This document shows positions 18,451-26,202 of a stretch of 35,380 nucleotides of DNA, one piece after another. Numbering within the stretch: the stretch's first letter is position 1; every line of letters starts with the position of its first letter. Origin of the DNA: Actinomycetota bacterium (GTDB lineage: Bacteria > Actinomycetota > Acidimicrobiia > Spongiisociales > UBA5794). A program made the position numbers and the translations under genes. Where the stretch lies: positions 1-35,380 of the forward strand of contig JAADIG010000057.1 in assembly GCA_013151445.1 (NCBI GenBank), given 5' to 3'. Below the pieces are notes generated by a model, which worked only from the letters and a program-made list of their open reading frames with translations, was not told the origin of the DNA and did no database searches.

Positions 18451-18482
18451 ACTATCTTCGGTCACTGACCGAAGAAAGTCAA
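18451..18482 (-). promoter_or_regulatory. Promoter and palindromic ROK-type operator of the giant GH31 gene
   Basis: TCTTCGGTCA and TGACCGAAGA are perfect 10-nt arms around a single central base at 18465. After one mismatched pair the symmetry continues with ACT/AGT, giving a 29-bp palindrome (18451-18479). On the minus strand a TTGACT -35 box (18482-18477) abuts it, and candidate -10 boxes (AAGATA or GATAGT) lie inside its distal arm. A repressor bound here would block the promoter directly. The ROK gene immediately upstream is the natural candidate regulator; its sequence differs from the operator at 4271. Confidence 0.7.
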
Positions 18483-18510
18483 CTACTTTTATGCCTTGAT
18501 TTCCGCTGAA

Positions 18511-19719
18511 TCACATCGAACGAGCCACGAGAGCCGGTCGGCGGGAGTTTTTCGGCCGAGCCGTGGGAGCTTCAAAGAGTTCGCCGAGAAGCAGACTTGC
18601 AGCACCTCGGGCCCAGGCTTCATCGCTCCACGGTTTGATGACCACCCTGAGGTTGTCTCCAAGACTCCCGAAGCAATGAAGACGGAGGGACGTTTCAAAC
18701 TCCTCTTGGATAATATCCCCCGCCTGAGTGCCCTCTCCACTCAGGACGATGACGTCGGGGTTCAGAATATTCACGAGGTTGGCAGTGGCAACTCCCAGGA
18801 TGCGGGCCGCCTCCAGGAACACGTCGAGTGCCGCTCGTTCTCCCGAACGTGCGAGATCCGCAGCTTCGTCGATCGTGACGCGACGACCGATGCGGCGCGA
18901 CACCTCGGATGAGATCGCCGGGTCGCTGATTACGGACTCCAGGCACCCGGAGGCACCGCAGGCGCAGGTCGATCCTGAGGGTTCCACTTGTACATGTCCG
19001 AACTCACCCGCACCGCCGTTTGCGCCGCGGAAAAGCTGCCCGTCCAGGACCATGCCAAGGCCGACGCCATGGCCCAGGCAGACAACGAGGAGGTTCGAGA
19101 CGCTCCGTCCCGCACCGAACCACTGTTCCGTGGCGGTGAGCGTATTGGCATCGTTGTCAATGATCACCGGCAGGTCGAGGCGATCCTCAAGGAGCCGAGC
19201 GAGCGGAACCTCCCGCCAGTCGCCGTAGGGGGCGTGGTGCACGACGCCGTTGTGAGAGTCGACGATGCCCGCAAGCCCAACGCCGACTCCGTAGACGGGT
19301 CGATCGGCGGCGTCGAGGATGAGGCGGCTGCTCACCTCTTCGACGGCGTCGAGAACATCGTCGACATCGTGCCGGTCGAGTGTCAGCCGTTGCCGTGCGA
19401 TGATTGTTGCGTCGAGGTCGGTGAGAACCGCGATAACCGCCGACTCGGTGACTTTCACTCCCACCGCATAACCTGCTGATGCGTTGAGTTGCAACAGAAC
19501 CGGGCGCCGACCGCCAGCTGACTTGCCGGTGGCTCTTTCTCGCAGGAGACCATTGGCGATGAGTTGACCGGCGATTCCGGATACGGTCGCCGGACTCAGG
19601 CCGGTCGCGACGGCGATTTGACTGCGTGACGCCAGGCCTTGCTCACGCACCACGTTGAGCACGATTGCCTGGTTTATCTCGCGGATAAGTTGTTTGCTAC
19701 CTGTGCGAACGCGCTGCAT
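18511..19719 (-). CDS. ROK-family transcriptional repressor, probable regulator of the giant GH31 gene
   Basis: This 402-residue protein has a winged helix-turn-helix at residues about 29-57 (SRSQIAVATGLSPATVSGIAG) and a ROK domain with GVGVGLAGIVDS, DNDANTLTATEQWFG and zinc motif CACGASGCLE. As in the ROK protein at 4283, the kinase ATP loop is absent (VKVTESAV), so it should act only as a sugar-responsive repressor. The two ROK proteins align throughout and are paralogues. It is encoded just upstream of the giant GH31 gene on the same strand, with a 98-bp gap that holds the 29-bp palindrome. The ATG at 19719 has AAGG about 8 nt upstream. The effector is unknown; a product of starch breakdown is a reasonable guess. 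Confidence 0.91.
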   Translation of the reverse strand: MQRVRTGSKQLIREINQAIVLNVVREQGLASRSQIAVATGLSPATVSGIAGQLIANGLLRERATGKSAGGRRPVLLQLNASAGYAVGVKVTESAVIAVLTDLDATIIARQRLTLDRHDVDDVLDAVEEVSSRLILDAADRPVYGVGVGLAGIVDSHNGVVHHAPYGDWREVPLARLLEDRLDLPVIIDNDANTLTATEQWFGAGRSVSNLLVVCLGHGVGLGMVLDGQLFRGANGGAGEFGHVQVEPSGSTCACGASGCLESVISDPAISSEVSRRIGRRVTIDEAADLARSGERAALDVFLEAARILGVATANLVNILNPDVIVLSGEGTQAGDIIQEEFETSLRLHCFGSLGDNLRVVIKPWSDEAWARGAASLLLGELFEAPTARPKNSRRPALVARSM

Positions 19720-19970
19720 TGTCGGCCTTGGGAGGTCCGAGAATGATCACTCGGATATCGGCACGCTACCACCCCGACGTTGGTACATGCTTCCTTTTTC
19801 TCAGCGGGCATATTGCTCGGTAGATGACAGCACATCGCGGCGGGCGGTGTGGTCGGCGTGGATAGTCGGGGAGTGGGGTCCGCCGAGTATCCCGGGCGTC
19901 ACAACCCGTCGGTGAACGCTGGTGCGCAGTGCTCGGCGTCTTGGTCGGGCGGTGAGTACTATCGGGGTCG
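19720..19970. other. Divergent intergenic region between ROK and kinase genes
   Basis: This 251-bp gap carries the outward-facing starts of the ROK gene (-) and the kinase gene (+). An inverted pair TCCGAG (19736-19741) / CTCGGA (19750-19755) lies 17-36 nt before the ROK start and could be an autoregulatory site; it does not resemble the palindrome at 18451. A TACTAT box (19957-19962) sits 8 nt before the kinase ATG, a leaderless-type -10. No gene is seen. Confidence 0.4.
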
Positions 19971-20840
19971 ATGACGCCGACCGTTGATGATCCCGTACTG
20001 CTGGAGATCATCTCCCGCGTGCCCCTGTTGTCGGGAGCGGCGAACCTCGTGGTATCGGTGCTCCCGGGTGGACTCTCCAACGCCAGCTACAAAGCCGAGG
20101 CCGACGGTGTCGAGTGTGTCATCCGCATCACCGGTGAGAACGGGCGAACGCTTGGCCTCGACCGCGCTCGCGAGGCCGCCGTCCTTGCAGCCGCACAGAG
20201 CGCCGGCATCTCTCCAGAAGTACTGGCGTTCTTTCTCCCGGAAGGTCATTGTGTGACGCGGTACGTCGCGTCTGGCAAGGCATTGACACGTGAGCAGTTC
20301 GAGGCACCCGACACGATTGCACGTGTCGCACAGCGCCTCCGCGACATCCATGCGCTCGATTCGGTGGCGGGCAGCTTTGATGCGTGGACTGACATCCGTT
20401 CCTGGATGAGTATCGCCGATGCCAAGGGACTGCAGCGGCCGGGCCGGCTCAACGCACTGCTCGATCGCGTGTTCGAGATCCAACGCAGCCTGGCATCCGA
20501 GCGCATGGTCGAACCGGTGTTGTGCCACAACGACCCGTATCACCGAAACTTTCTCGACGACGGCACCCTGTGGGTTATCGACTGGGAGTTTGCCGGCATG
20601 GGAGACCCGCTCTACGACCTCGCCGCGGTTGCCTACTCATTCGAAAGCGAGCAGCGCGACCTGTTGCTGGCGTCCTACTACGGAGACGTCGACCCGCTCA
20701 TCCGGCATCAGCTCGACGACCTCATCGTGGTGTACTTGTGCTGGTGCGTCGTATGGTCGGTCCTGCAGATTGACGACGGCATCATCGACTGCGACTTCGC
20801 CAAACTCGCCGAGTCCTACCTCGACATGGTCGAGCAGTAG
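19971..20840 (+). CDS. Choline-kinase-like phosphotransferase (APH/ChoK fold)
   Basis: This 289-residue protein carries the Brenner motif LCHNDPYHRNF (His186-Asn187-Asp188 and Asn193, catalytic base Asp188) and the metal-binding VIDWEFAGMGDPLYDLA (Asp204). The N-terminal lobe has a Gly-rich GGLSNASY loop, and CVIRI where choline kinases also carry Arg. Length and motif order fit bacterial choline/ethanolamine kinases and related small-molecule kinases. It is encoded 17 nt before a GNAT acetyltransferase, so the two are probably co-transcribed. A TACTAT box 8 nt before the ATG and no clear Shine-Dalgarno sequence suggest a leaderless mRNA. The substrate cannot be told from sequence; choline, a nucleoside, a sugar or an antibiotic are all possible within this superfamily. 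Confidence 0.83.
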   Translation: MTPTVDDPVLLEIISRVPLLSGAANLVVSVLPGGLSNASYKAEADGVECVIRITGENGRTLGLDRAREAAVLAAAQSAGISPEVLAFFLPEGHCVTRYVASGKALTREQFEAPDTIARVAQRLRDIHALDSVAGSFDAWTDIRSWMSIADAKGLQRPGRLNALLDRVFEIQRSLASERMVEPVLCHNDPYHRNFLDDGTLWVIDWEFAGMGDPLYDLAAVAYSFESEQRDLLLASYYGDVDPLIRHQLDDLIVVYLCWCVVWSVLQIDDGIIDCDFAKLAESYLDMVEQ

Positions 20841-20857
20841 CCGACTACGGTCCTGTT

Positions 20858-21280
20858 ATGACGGTTGACTACGTGTGGTGCGGTGAATTCACGAACGGCG
20901 AACTCAACATGCTCCACGCCGAGGCGTTCGAGACCCGTGTGTTTGGTGACAAGGAGTGGGACTGGCGCAAACAGGTTGCAACGCACAGTTGCGGATGGGT
21001 CGTTGCCCGCGGCGAGGACGGGACTCTCGCCGGTTTCGTCAACGTGATCTCGGATGGCCTCGTGCACGCATGGATACAGGACCTTATGGTTCCGAACTCG
21101 GTACGCCGTCAGGGTGTCGGGCGCAGGCTTGTCCAAGTCGCTGCCGAGGCGGTGCGAGCAGGTGGCCACGAGTGGCTCCACGTCGACTTCGATGACGAAC
21201 TCATCGACTTCTACATTGAGAGTTGCGGGTTCACTCCAACCAATGCCGGTCTCATCGAGCTCCAAGGATCGCGGTCCTGA
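20858..21280 (+). CDS. GNAT-family N-acetyltransferase
   Basis: This is a 140-residue single-domain GNAT protein. The acetyl-CoA pyrophosphate loop is RRQGVGRRLV (motif A), preceded by the beta-4 strand HAWIQDLMVPNSV, and the C-terminal motif is LIDFYIESCGF. The substrate is not evident. The gene follows the kinase by 17 nt and has no obvious ribosome binding site. A TACGGT box 6 nt before the ATG could be a second, leaderless promoter, although read-through from the kinase is more likely. A terminator hairpin begins 9 nt after its stop codon. Confidence 0.86.
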   Translation: MTVDYVWCGEFTNGELNMLHAEAFETRVFGDKEWDWRKQVATHSCGWVVARGEDGTLAGFVNVISDGLVHAWIQDLMVPNSVRRQGVGRRLVQVAAEAVRAGGHEWLHVDFDDELIDFYIESCGFTPTNAGLIELQGSRS

Positions 21281-21288
21281 ACCAAGAA

Positions 21289-21316
21289 GTTGAGGAGCCC
21301 GCAGGGACTCCTCAAC
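21289..21316. terminator. Hairpin terminator between GNAT and nrdJ (convergent)
   Basis: GTTGAGGAG (21289-21297) and CTCCTCAAC (21308-21316) form a perfect 9-bp stem with a 10-nt loop. It lies between the GNAT stop (21280) and the nrdJ stop (21344) and probably terminates both transcripts. Confidence 0.65.
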
Positions 21317-21343
21317 TCCGGATCACGACTTGGCAGAGGGCGG

Positions 21344-24300
21344 CTAGCTGCAGCCCTTCGAGTCGCCACAATTGAGACAGCGGTAACACGAGCCGTTGCG
21401 GACCGTGATGTGTCCGCAGGTGTCGCACAGGGGAGCGTCGCCCATCTTGTCGGCGAGCACTGCCTGGACCGCAGCCGTTTGCATCTCGGAAGCCGACATT
21501 GTTGCTCGCCCTCCAACGGTTGCAGGTACCGGGTTGGCCGCGGCGACCTGGGTCGCGGCGAACCCACCGGAAGGTGTTGACGGGGCATCGACGAACTTCG
21601 CCGCTGCCACCTGTGCCTCGATATCGGTCTCCATGACAGCATCCGTCAGGTCGAGTTGGATGCCAGCATCGACGGCGAGACCCTTGGGTGCCTCGGGGAG
21701 CTCGCGTTCCGGTGGGACCTGGGCGAGTTCGTCACGATGTAAGTACTCGACACCGAGAGCCCGGAACACGTAGTCGACAATGGAGTTTGCCATCTTGATA
21801 TTCGGATGCCCCTCGACCATGCCCCGGGGTTCAAAGGTCTGGAAGGTAAACGTGTCGACGAACTCCTCAAGCGGAACTCCGTACTGGAGGCCCTTGCTCA
21901 CCGCAATGGCGAAACAAGAGAGAATGCCGCGCAGCGTTGCTCCCTCCTTAGCGAGGTCAATAAAGACCTCACCGAGTGTGCCATCCTCGTATTCACCCGT
22001 TCTGAGGAACAGCTTGTGACCACCAACTCGGGCCTCCTGGGTGTATCCCGAGCGCCGTCCGGGGAGTAGGAAACGAGGCCGCGGCATGTTGGCATACACC
22101 TCGGTCGGTGAAATGCCTGCCGGGAACGTTCCGTTGAACGCAAAGCCCGAGATGATGTCCATCTCGGCGTCGAGGGCTTCGACGACTTCGCCTTCTTCCT
22201 CGTCAGACGTGCCTTCCTCCGACTTGGACGACAGCGGCTGGGAGGCCTTCGAACCATCGCGGTAGAGGGCCATCGCCTTTAGACCAAGCTCCCACGACAT
22301 CTGGTACGACTCTTGAATATCGTCTGTCGTCGCTTCGTTTGGCATGTTGATCGTCTTCGAGATCGCACCCGAAATGAACGGTTGTGCGGCTGCCATCATC
22401 TTGATGTGACCGGCATGGTGAATGAATCGTTCGCCGTACTTGCCGTTGCGGTTTGCGCAATCGAAAACCGGAAGATGTTCGTCCTTGAGACGCGGAGCGC
22501 CTTCGATGGTCTGCCGACCACAGATATAGTCGTTCGCTTCGACGATCTCCTCTTCGGTGAATCCGAGAGCCTTCAACATGTCGAAACCGCTGCCGTTGTA
22601 CTCGTCCGGGGTAAAGCCGAGACGCTGCATCGACTCCTCGCCGAGTGTCCACTGGTTGAATGCGAAACCGAGTTCGAACACGCCCGGCATGATCGTCTCG
22701 ATCGTTTCGAGGTCCTCGGCAGTGAAACCTTTGGCGCGCAGGGTTGCGGTGTTGATGTGTGGCGAACCGTGCAGACTCATCGTGCCGATCACGTAGTCGA
22801 TGATCTGTTCGATGTGGCGCTCGGAGTAACCAAGAGTTTGCAATGCTGGGGCAACCGACTGGTTGGCGATCTTGAAGTAACCGCCCCCAGCGAGCTTCTT
22901 GAACTTCACCAGGGCAAAGTCGGGCTCAACACCTGTCGTGTCGCAGTCCATGAGTAGCCCGATTGTCCCGGTCGGTGCCAGCACCGTGGCCTGGGCATTG
23001 CGATAGCCATACTCTTCGCCAAGTTTGACTGCGATATTCCACGCGTTGTGAGCTTCGCTCAGCATGTCGGCAGGGCACAGGTCTTGATCGACCGCAAGAA
23101 CCTGATGGCTGATGCCCTCATACTCCTCGATCGGAACGTCATAGGCAGCGCGGCGATGGTTCCGCATCACCCGAAGCATGGATTCCTTGTTTTCGTCGAA
23201 CTTGGCAAAAGGTCCGACTACCGATGCTATTTCAGCCGAAGCGGCATAGGAGTATCCGGTGAGGATCGCGGTCAATGCTCCGGAGATCGCACGTCCCTCA
23301 TCGGAGTCATACGGGATGCCCGAACGCATAAGTACGGACCCGAGGTTGGCGTACCCGAGGCCGATCGTGCGGTAGTCGTACGAACCCTGGGCGATCTCGC
23401 GTGATGGGAACTGCGCCATGGTGACAGAGATCTCGAGCACCATCGTCCAAATTCGGATGGCGTGGCGGTATCCCTCTAAGTCGAATACTACGGTGTCGTC
23501 GTCATAGAACTTCACCAGGTTCAGGGATGCGAGGTTGCATGCGGTGTTGTCCAAGAACATGTATTCCGAACATGGGTTAGATGCTCGGATCTCACCGCCC
23601 GCCGGAGAGGTGTGCCACTCGTTGATGGTGGTGTGGAACTGCACACCCGGGTCGGCGCACGCCCATGCCGCATCGGCGATCTTGTCCCAGAGCCCGCGGG
23701 CTCTCACCGTCCGCATGACGGAGCCGTCGGTGCGGGTTGTGAGGTCCCAGTCGTCGTCGCGTAGTACCGCCTCGACAAATTCGTTGGAGAGGCGAACCGA
23801 GTTGTTCGAGTTCTGTCCGGATATGGTGGCGTATGCCTCGCCGTTGAAATCGGCCGGATATCCGGCAGCGATCAATGCGCGAACCTTGTCCTCTTCTTTT
23901 GCCTTCCAATCGATGAAGGTTTCGATGTCGGGATGGTCGATATCGAGGATCACCATCTTGGCGGCACGTCGCGTTGTTCCGCCTGATTTGATGGCTCCGG
24001 CCGCACGGTCGCCGACCTTGAGGAAAGACATGAGTCCGGATGACTTGCCACCACCGGAGAGGCGTTCCCCTTCGGCTCGGATGCTTGAGAAGTTGGACCC
24101 GGTACCCGAACCGAACTTGAAGAGCCGCGCTTCACGGACCCACAGGTCCATGATGCCACCCTCGTTAACAAGGTCGTCCTTCACGGACTGAATGAAACAG
24201 GCGTGTGGGGCGGGGCGGCTATAGGAGTCGGGTGACTCGACGAGCTCTTCGGTTTGTGGGTCCACGAACCAGAAACCCTGGGCCGGTCCCTCAATCCCGT

Positions 24301-24757
24301 AATTGTGGTGTAGGCCAGTGTTGAACCACTGTGGGGAGTTCGGTGCGGCCATCTGGTGCAACAGCATGTACACCAGCTCGTCCTCAAACACCTGGGCGTC
24401 GTCTTCGGTCGCAAAGTAGCCGTGGTTCTCACCCCACCAGCGCCACGTCGTCGCAAGTCGGCCGACGACCTGACGAGCAGAGCGTTCGGGGCCGAGCACG
24501 GGGTCGCCGGCATCGTCAATGAGGGCTTCGCCGGTATCGTCGAACTGGGGGACACCGGCCTTGCGGAAGTACTTAGAGACCATGATGTCGGCAGCCACCT
24601 GGGACCAGGCCGCAGGAATCTCAGCATCGCTCATCTCAAACACAACGGACCCGTCGGGGTTTGTGATTCTTGAGTCCCTGCGGGACCATTCGACGGTGTC
24701 GTACGGGCTTTCGCCGTCCTTTGTAAACCGTCGCTCGATGCTCAGACCTTGGGTCAT
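21344..24757 (-). CDS. nrdJ: Adenosylcobalamin-dependent (class II) ribonucleoside-diphosphate reductase NrdJ
   Basis: About 1137 residues, the long actinobacterial form of NrdJ. It reduces ribonucleotides to deoxyribonucleotides with a radical generated from coenzyme B12. Visible signatures are the N-terminal MAAPNSPQWFNTGL, the substrate-site ASNPCSEYMFLDNTACNLASLNL, VLAPTGTIGLLMDCDTTGVEPDFALVKFKKLAGGG, a C-terminal TSCPD-type domain (FCAIAVSKGLQYG-like segment, here SCFAIAVSKGLQYG) and a zinc-ribbon tail with CDTCG and CYRCLNCGDSKGC that may also shuttle electrons. The ATG at 24757 is preferred because AAGGGAGA lies 8 nt upstream; an upstream in-frame ATG at 24835 would overlap the NrdR box. 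Two NrdR-type boxes lie upstream. No cobalamin riboswitch is recognised. Confidence 0.94.
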   Translation of the reverse strand: MTQGLSIERRFTKDGESPYDTVEWSRRDSRITNPDGSVVFEMSDAEIPAAWSQVAADIMVSKYFRKAGVPQFDDTGEALIDDAGDPVLGPERSARQVVGRLATTWRWWGENHGYFATEDDAQVFEDELVYMLLHQMAAPNSPQWFNTGLHHNYGIEGPAQGFWFVDPQTEELVESPDSYSRPAPHACFIQSVKDDLVNEGGIMDLWVREARLFKFGSGTGSNFSSIRAEGERLSGGGKSSGLMSFLKVGDRAAGAIKSGGTTRRAAKMVILDIDHPDIETFIDWKAKEEDKVRALIAAGYPADFNGEAYATISGQNSNNSVRLSNEFVEAVLRDDDWDLTTRTDGSVMRTVRARGLWDKIADAAWACADPGVQFHTTINEWHTSPAGGEIRASNPCSEYMFLDNTACNLASLNLVKFYDDDTVVFDLEGYRHAIRIWTMVLEISVTMAQFPSREIAQGSYDYRTIGLGYANLGSVLMRSGIPYDSDEGRAISGALTAILTGYSYAASAEIASVVGPFAKFDENKESMLRVMRNHRRAAYDVPIEEYEGISHQVLAVDQDLCPADMLSEAHNAWNIAVKLGEEYGYRNAQATVLAPTGTIGLLMDCDTTGVEPDFALVKFKKLAGGGYFKIANQSVAPALQTLGYSERHIEQIIDYVIGTMSLHGSPHINTATLRAKGFTAEDLETIETIMPGVFELGFAFNQWTLGEESMQRLGFTPDEYNGSGFDMLKALGFTEEEIVEANDYICGRQTIEGAPRLKDEHLPVFDCANRNGKYGERFIHHAGHIKMMAAAQPFISGAISKTINMPNEATTDDIQESYQMSWELGLKAMALYRDGSKASQPLSSKSEEGTSDEEEGEVVEALDAEMDIISGFAFNGTFPAGISPTEVYANMPRPRFLLPGRRSGYTQEARVGGHKLFLRTGEYEDGTLGEVFIDLAKEGATLRGILSCFAIAVSKGLQYGVPLEEFVDTFTFQTFEPRGMVEGHPNIKMANSIVDYVFRALGVEYLHRDELAQVPPERELPEAPKGLAVDAGIQLDLTDAVMETDIEAQVAAAKFVDAPSTPSGGFAATQVAAANPVPATVGGRATMSASEMQTAAVQAVLADKMGDAPLCDTCGHITVRNGSCYRCLNCGDSKGCS

Positions 24758-24833
24758 TGCGGTGTCTCCCTTCGTCACCACCCGACTTCGGGAAGCGACA
24801 TCAACCTTGATTTGTCCACAAAAATATCCACAC

Positions 24834-24881
24834 ACACAACATCTAGTATGGGGCGGTTCCTACACCTACTAGATCTTGCGT
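24834..24881. promoter_or_regulatory. Tandem NrdR boxes upstream of nrdJ
   Basis: ACACAACATCTAGTAT (24834-24849) and CTACTAGATCTTGCGT (24866-24881) both fit the NrdR consensus acaCwAtATaTwGtgt at the core positions C4, A6, A8-T9, T11 and G13. They are 32 bp apart, three helical turns, as is usual for NrdR box pairs. NrdR, encoded elsewhere, would repress nrdJ when dATP is plentiful. Confidence 0.72.
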
Positions 24882-24895
24882 AAGGGATTGCAGCT

Positions 24896-24915
24896 TAGTT
24901 ACAAAGGTGTAACTA
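24896..24915. promoter_or_regulatory. Palindromic operator-like site, regulator unknown
   Basis: TAGTTACA and TGTAACTA are perfect 8-nt arms around AAGG. The site is 15 bp beyond the distal NrdR box, in the gap shared by nrdJ and the divergent secreted-protein gene. It does not match the NrdR consensus, so a second regulator is possible. Confidence 0.45.
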
Positions 24916-25119
24916 CGTCAAGGGCATTCGGTTCGCGGTAAAAACCCCTGAACTAGCTGGGGAAGCGGTCATATTTCTAATGGATAACCCCTCCTTGGGG
25001 CAAGCTGAGCGCGTGATTTTGTTTCGCGAGATGAATGAGTTTTTCGCGTACTCGACACGCTGTGAGGTCGGATGAGTACATTGTCGACTGTCGAAGGGGT
25101 GAGAATGCCAGAGGAATGC

Positions 25120-25866
25120 ATGAAGAAGTTCGTACTAGCCGTCCTAACCGGTGCCCTAGTGCTTGGCGTGGTGAGCCCGGCGGGCGCCTCGGTTGCTGGC
25201 GCTTGTAGCGGCCAGGCCACCATCCAGGGTGTCACCTACACGCCAGCCAACGACACCCCCTCGAACCCGATCATCCTGCCCAATCGCAACGGTGTCACGA
25301 TTCCGTATGAGGGAACGGTCGGATTCTCAAACAAGAACTTCAGTGGCGAGATCGGTGTCACGATCGCAGGCGTCAACGTCAAGATCGATGATTGGAAGGG
25401 TGTCAACGACGACGACATCCGCGAGACGAAGGGTGATTACGCACTCGACGACTTCTACTCCCAGGTCGATTCCATGGTTCCTGGCGGTCGTGTCCCCGGG
25501 CTGTGGCGCCTCTGGGTTCAGAATTCCGCCGACGGGGGATCGTGTTCAGCCTTCGCCATGGTCAAGATCGAAGGCAATCCGCTCTCGACACCGGCCGGAG
25601 CGCTCACCCTGATCCTCACGTTGATCGCTGCGGGCCTCTTGACTCGGAGTCTGTGGGTGAAGGTGAGAGAAGGCATGGTGAAACAGCGTATCGTCCTCGG
25701 TGTGATCACCGGGCTGGTACTCGGTCTGGGTATTGGGCTGCTCATGTTCATGTACGGTTTGCGGACCCTCGACAGAACTGTTCTGATTTACCTGCCGCTC
25801 TTCCTTGCTGCGATCGGGCTAGCGCTCGCAAGGTGGGGTCCGATGGGTCGGCCGCTGAACATGTAG
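25120..25866 (+). CDS. Secreted/membrane protein with signal peptide and three C-terminal helices, unknown function
   Basis: From the ATG at 25120 (GAGGA upstream) this is a 248-residue protein: signal peptide MKKFVLAVLTGALVLGVVSPAGAS, an extracytoplasmic domain of about 120 residues with two Cys (SVAGACSGQ and GGSCSAF) that may form a disulfide, then three hydrophobic helices (LTLILTLIAAGLLT, IVLGVITGLVLGLGIGLLMFMYG and VLIYLPLFLAAIGLALA) joined by short basic loops. No family is recognised. The extracellular part has a beta-rich look with alternating polar and apolar residues. An upstream ATG at 25072 would put 16 non-hydrophobic residues before the signal peptide and is not favoured. It is divergent from nrdJ. 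Confidence 0.75.
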   Translation: MKKFVLAVLTGALVLGVVSPAGASVAGACSGQATIQGVTYTPANDTPSNPIILPNRNGVTIPYEGTVGFSNKNFSGEIGVTIAGVNVKIDDWKGVNDDDIRETKGDYALDDFYSQVDSMVPGGRVPGLWRLWVQNSADGGSCSAFAMVKIEGNPLSTPAGALTLILTLIAAGLLTRSLWVKVREGMVKQRIVLGVITGLVLGLGIGLLMFMYGLRTLDRTVLIYLPLFLAAIGLALARWGPMGRPLNM

Positions 25867-26202
25867 TCGCAGGACGCGGCTCGTCTCTTCCCGACCACAC
25901 AGCCGTCGAGGTACTCGTGCGGCTCCGACAGTTTCGGCACGTTGCGGAATGAATGCAGCGCGTATCCCGTCTGCGGCACTCGGGTATTCGCCCCGTGCGA
26001 TGGATGGAATCGACATCCGGGGAACCGGGTAGACGTCGGTGCATGTGTGCGGTTCCGTGTCGAAGTTGTCGTTACCGTCGGGGAACGGACCGGTCCCTTG
26101 AGTGTGTGCGCCGAACTTCGCAGCCGGGACAGACCAGCCGACTCCTGGCATTCCCTGAAAGTACTTTCGCGGGATCGTTTTGGCGGCGCCGTGATGGGTG
26201 AA
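25867..26202. other. 336-bp gap without a recognisable gene
   Basis: This convergent gap follows the membrane protein and precedes the stop of the EamA transporter gene. Open frames across it show no family motif and no good start site. A 12-bp palindrome GAAAGTACTTTC (26157-26168) is the only notable element. No tRNA or terminator with a long stem was found. Confidence 0.4.

Larger units (their letters stand above)
24758..25119. other. Divergent intergenic region nrdJ / secreted protein
   Basis: This 362-bp non-coding gap carries two NrdR-type boxes (24834-24881) and a 20-bp palindrome (24896-24915), described separately. It also has two short GC pairs of the form CCCC-N-GGGG, at 24947-24964 and 24986-24998, whose role is unclear. 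It should contain the promoters of both flanking genes, but I could not place -10/-35 boxes with confidence. Confidence 0.5.

Noticed and set aside
19736-19755. Inverted repeat TCCGAG-N8-CTCGGA before the second ROK gene as a proven operator
   Set aside because: The arms are only 6 nt and differ from the palindrome at 18451, so it is listed only as a possibility.
24758-25119. Cobalamin riboswitch upstream of nrdJ
   Set aside because: No recognisable B12-box or extended leader structure was seen; NrdR boxes explain regulation better.
25819-26151. 110-codon minus-strand open frame in the 25867-26202 gap
   Set aside because: It overlaps the end of the membrane protein gene, has no family motif or clear ribosome binding site, and reads like random high-GC sequence.
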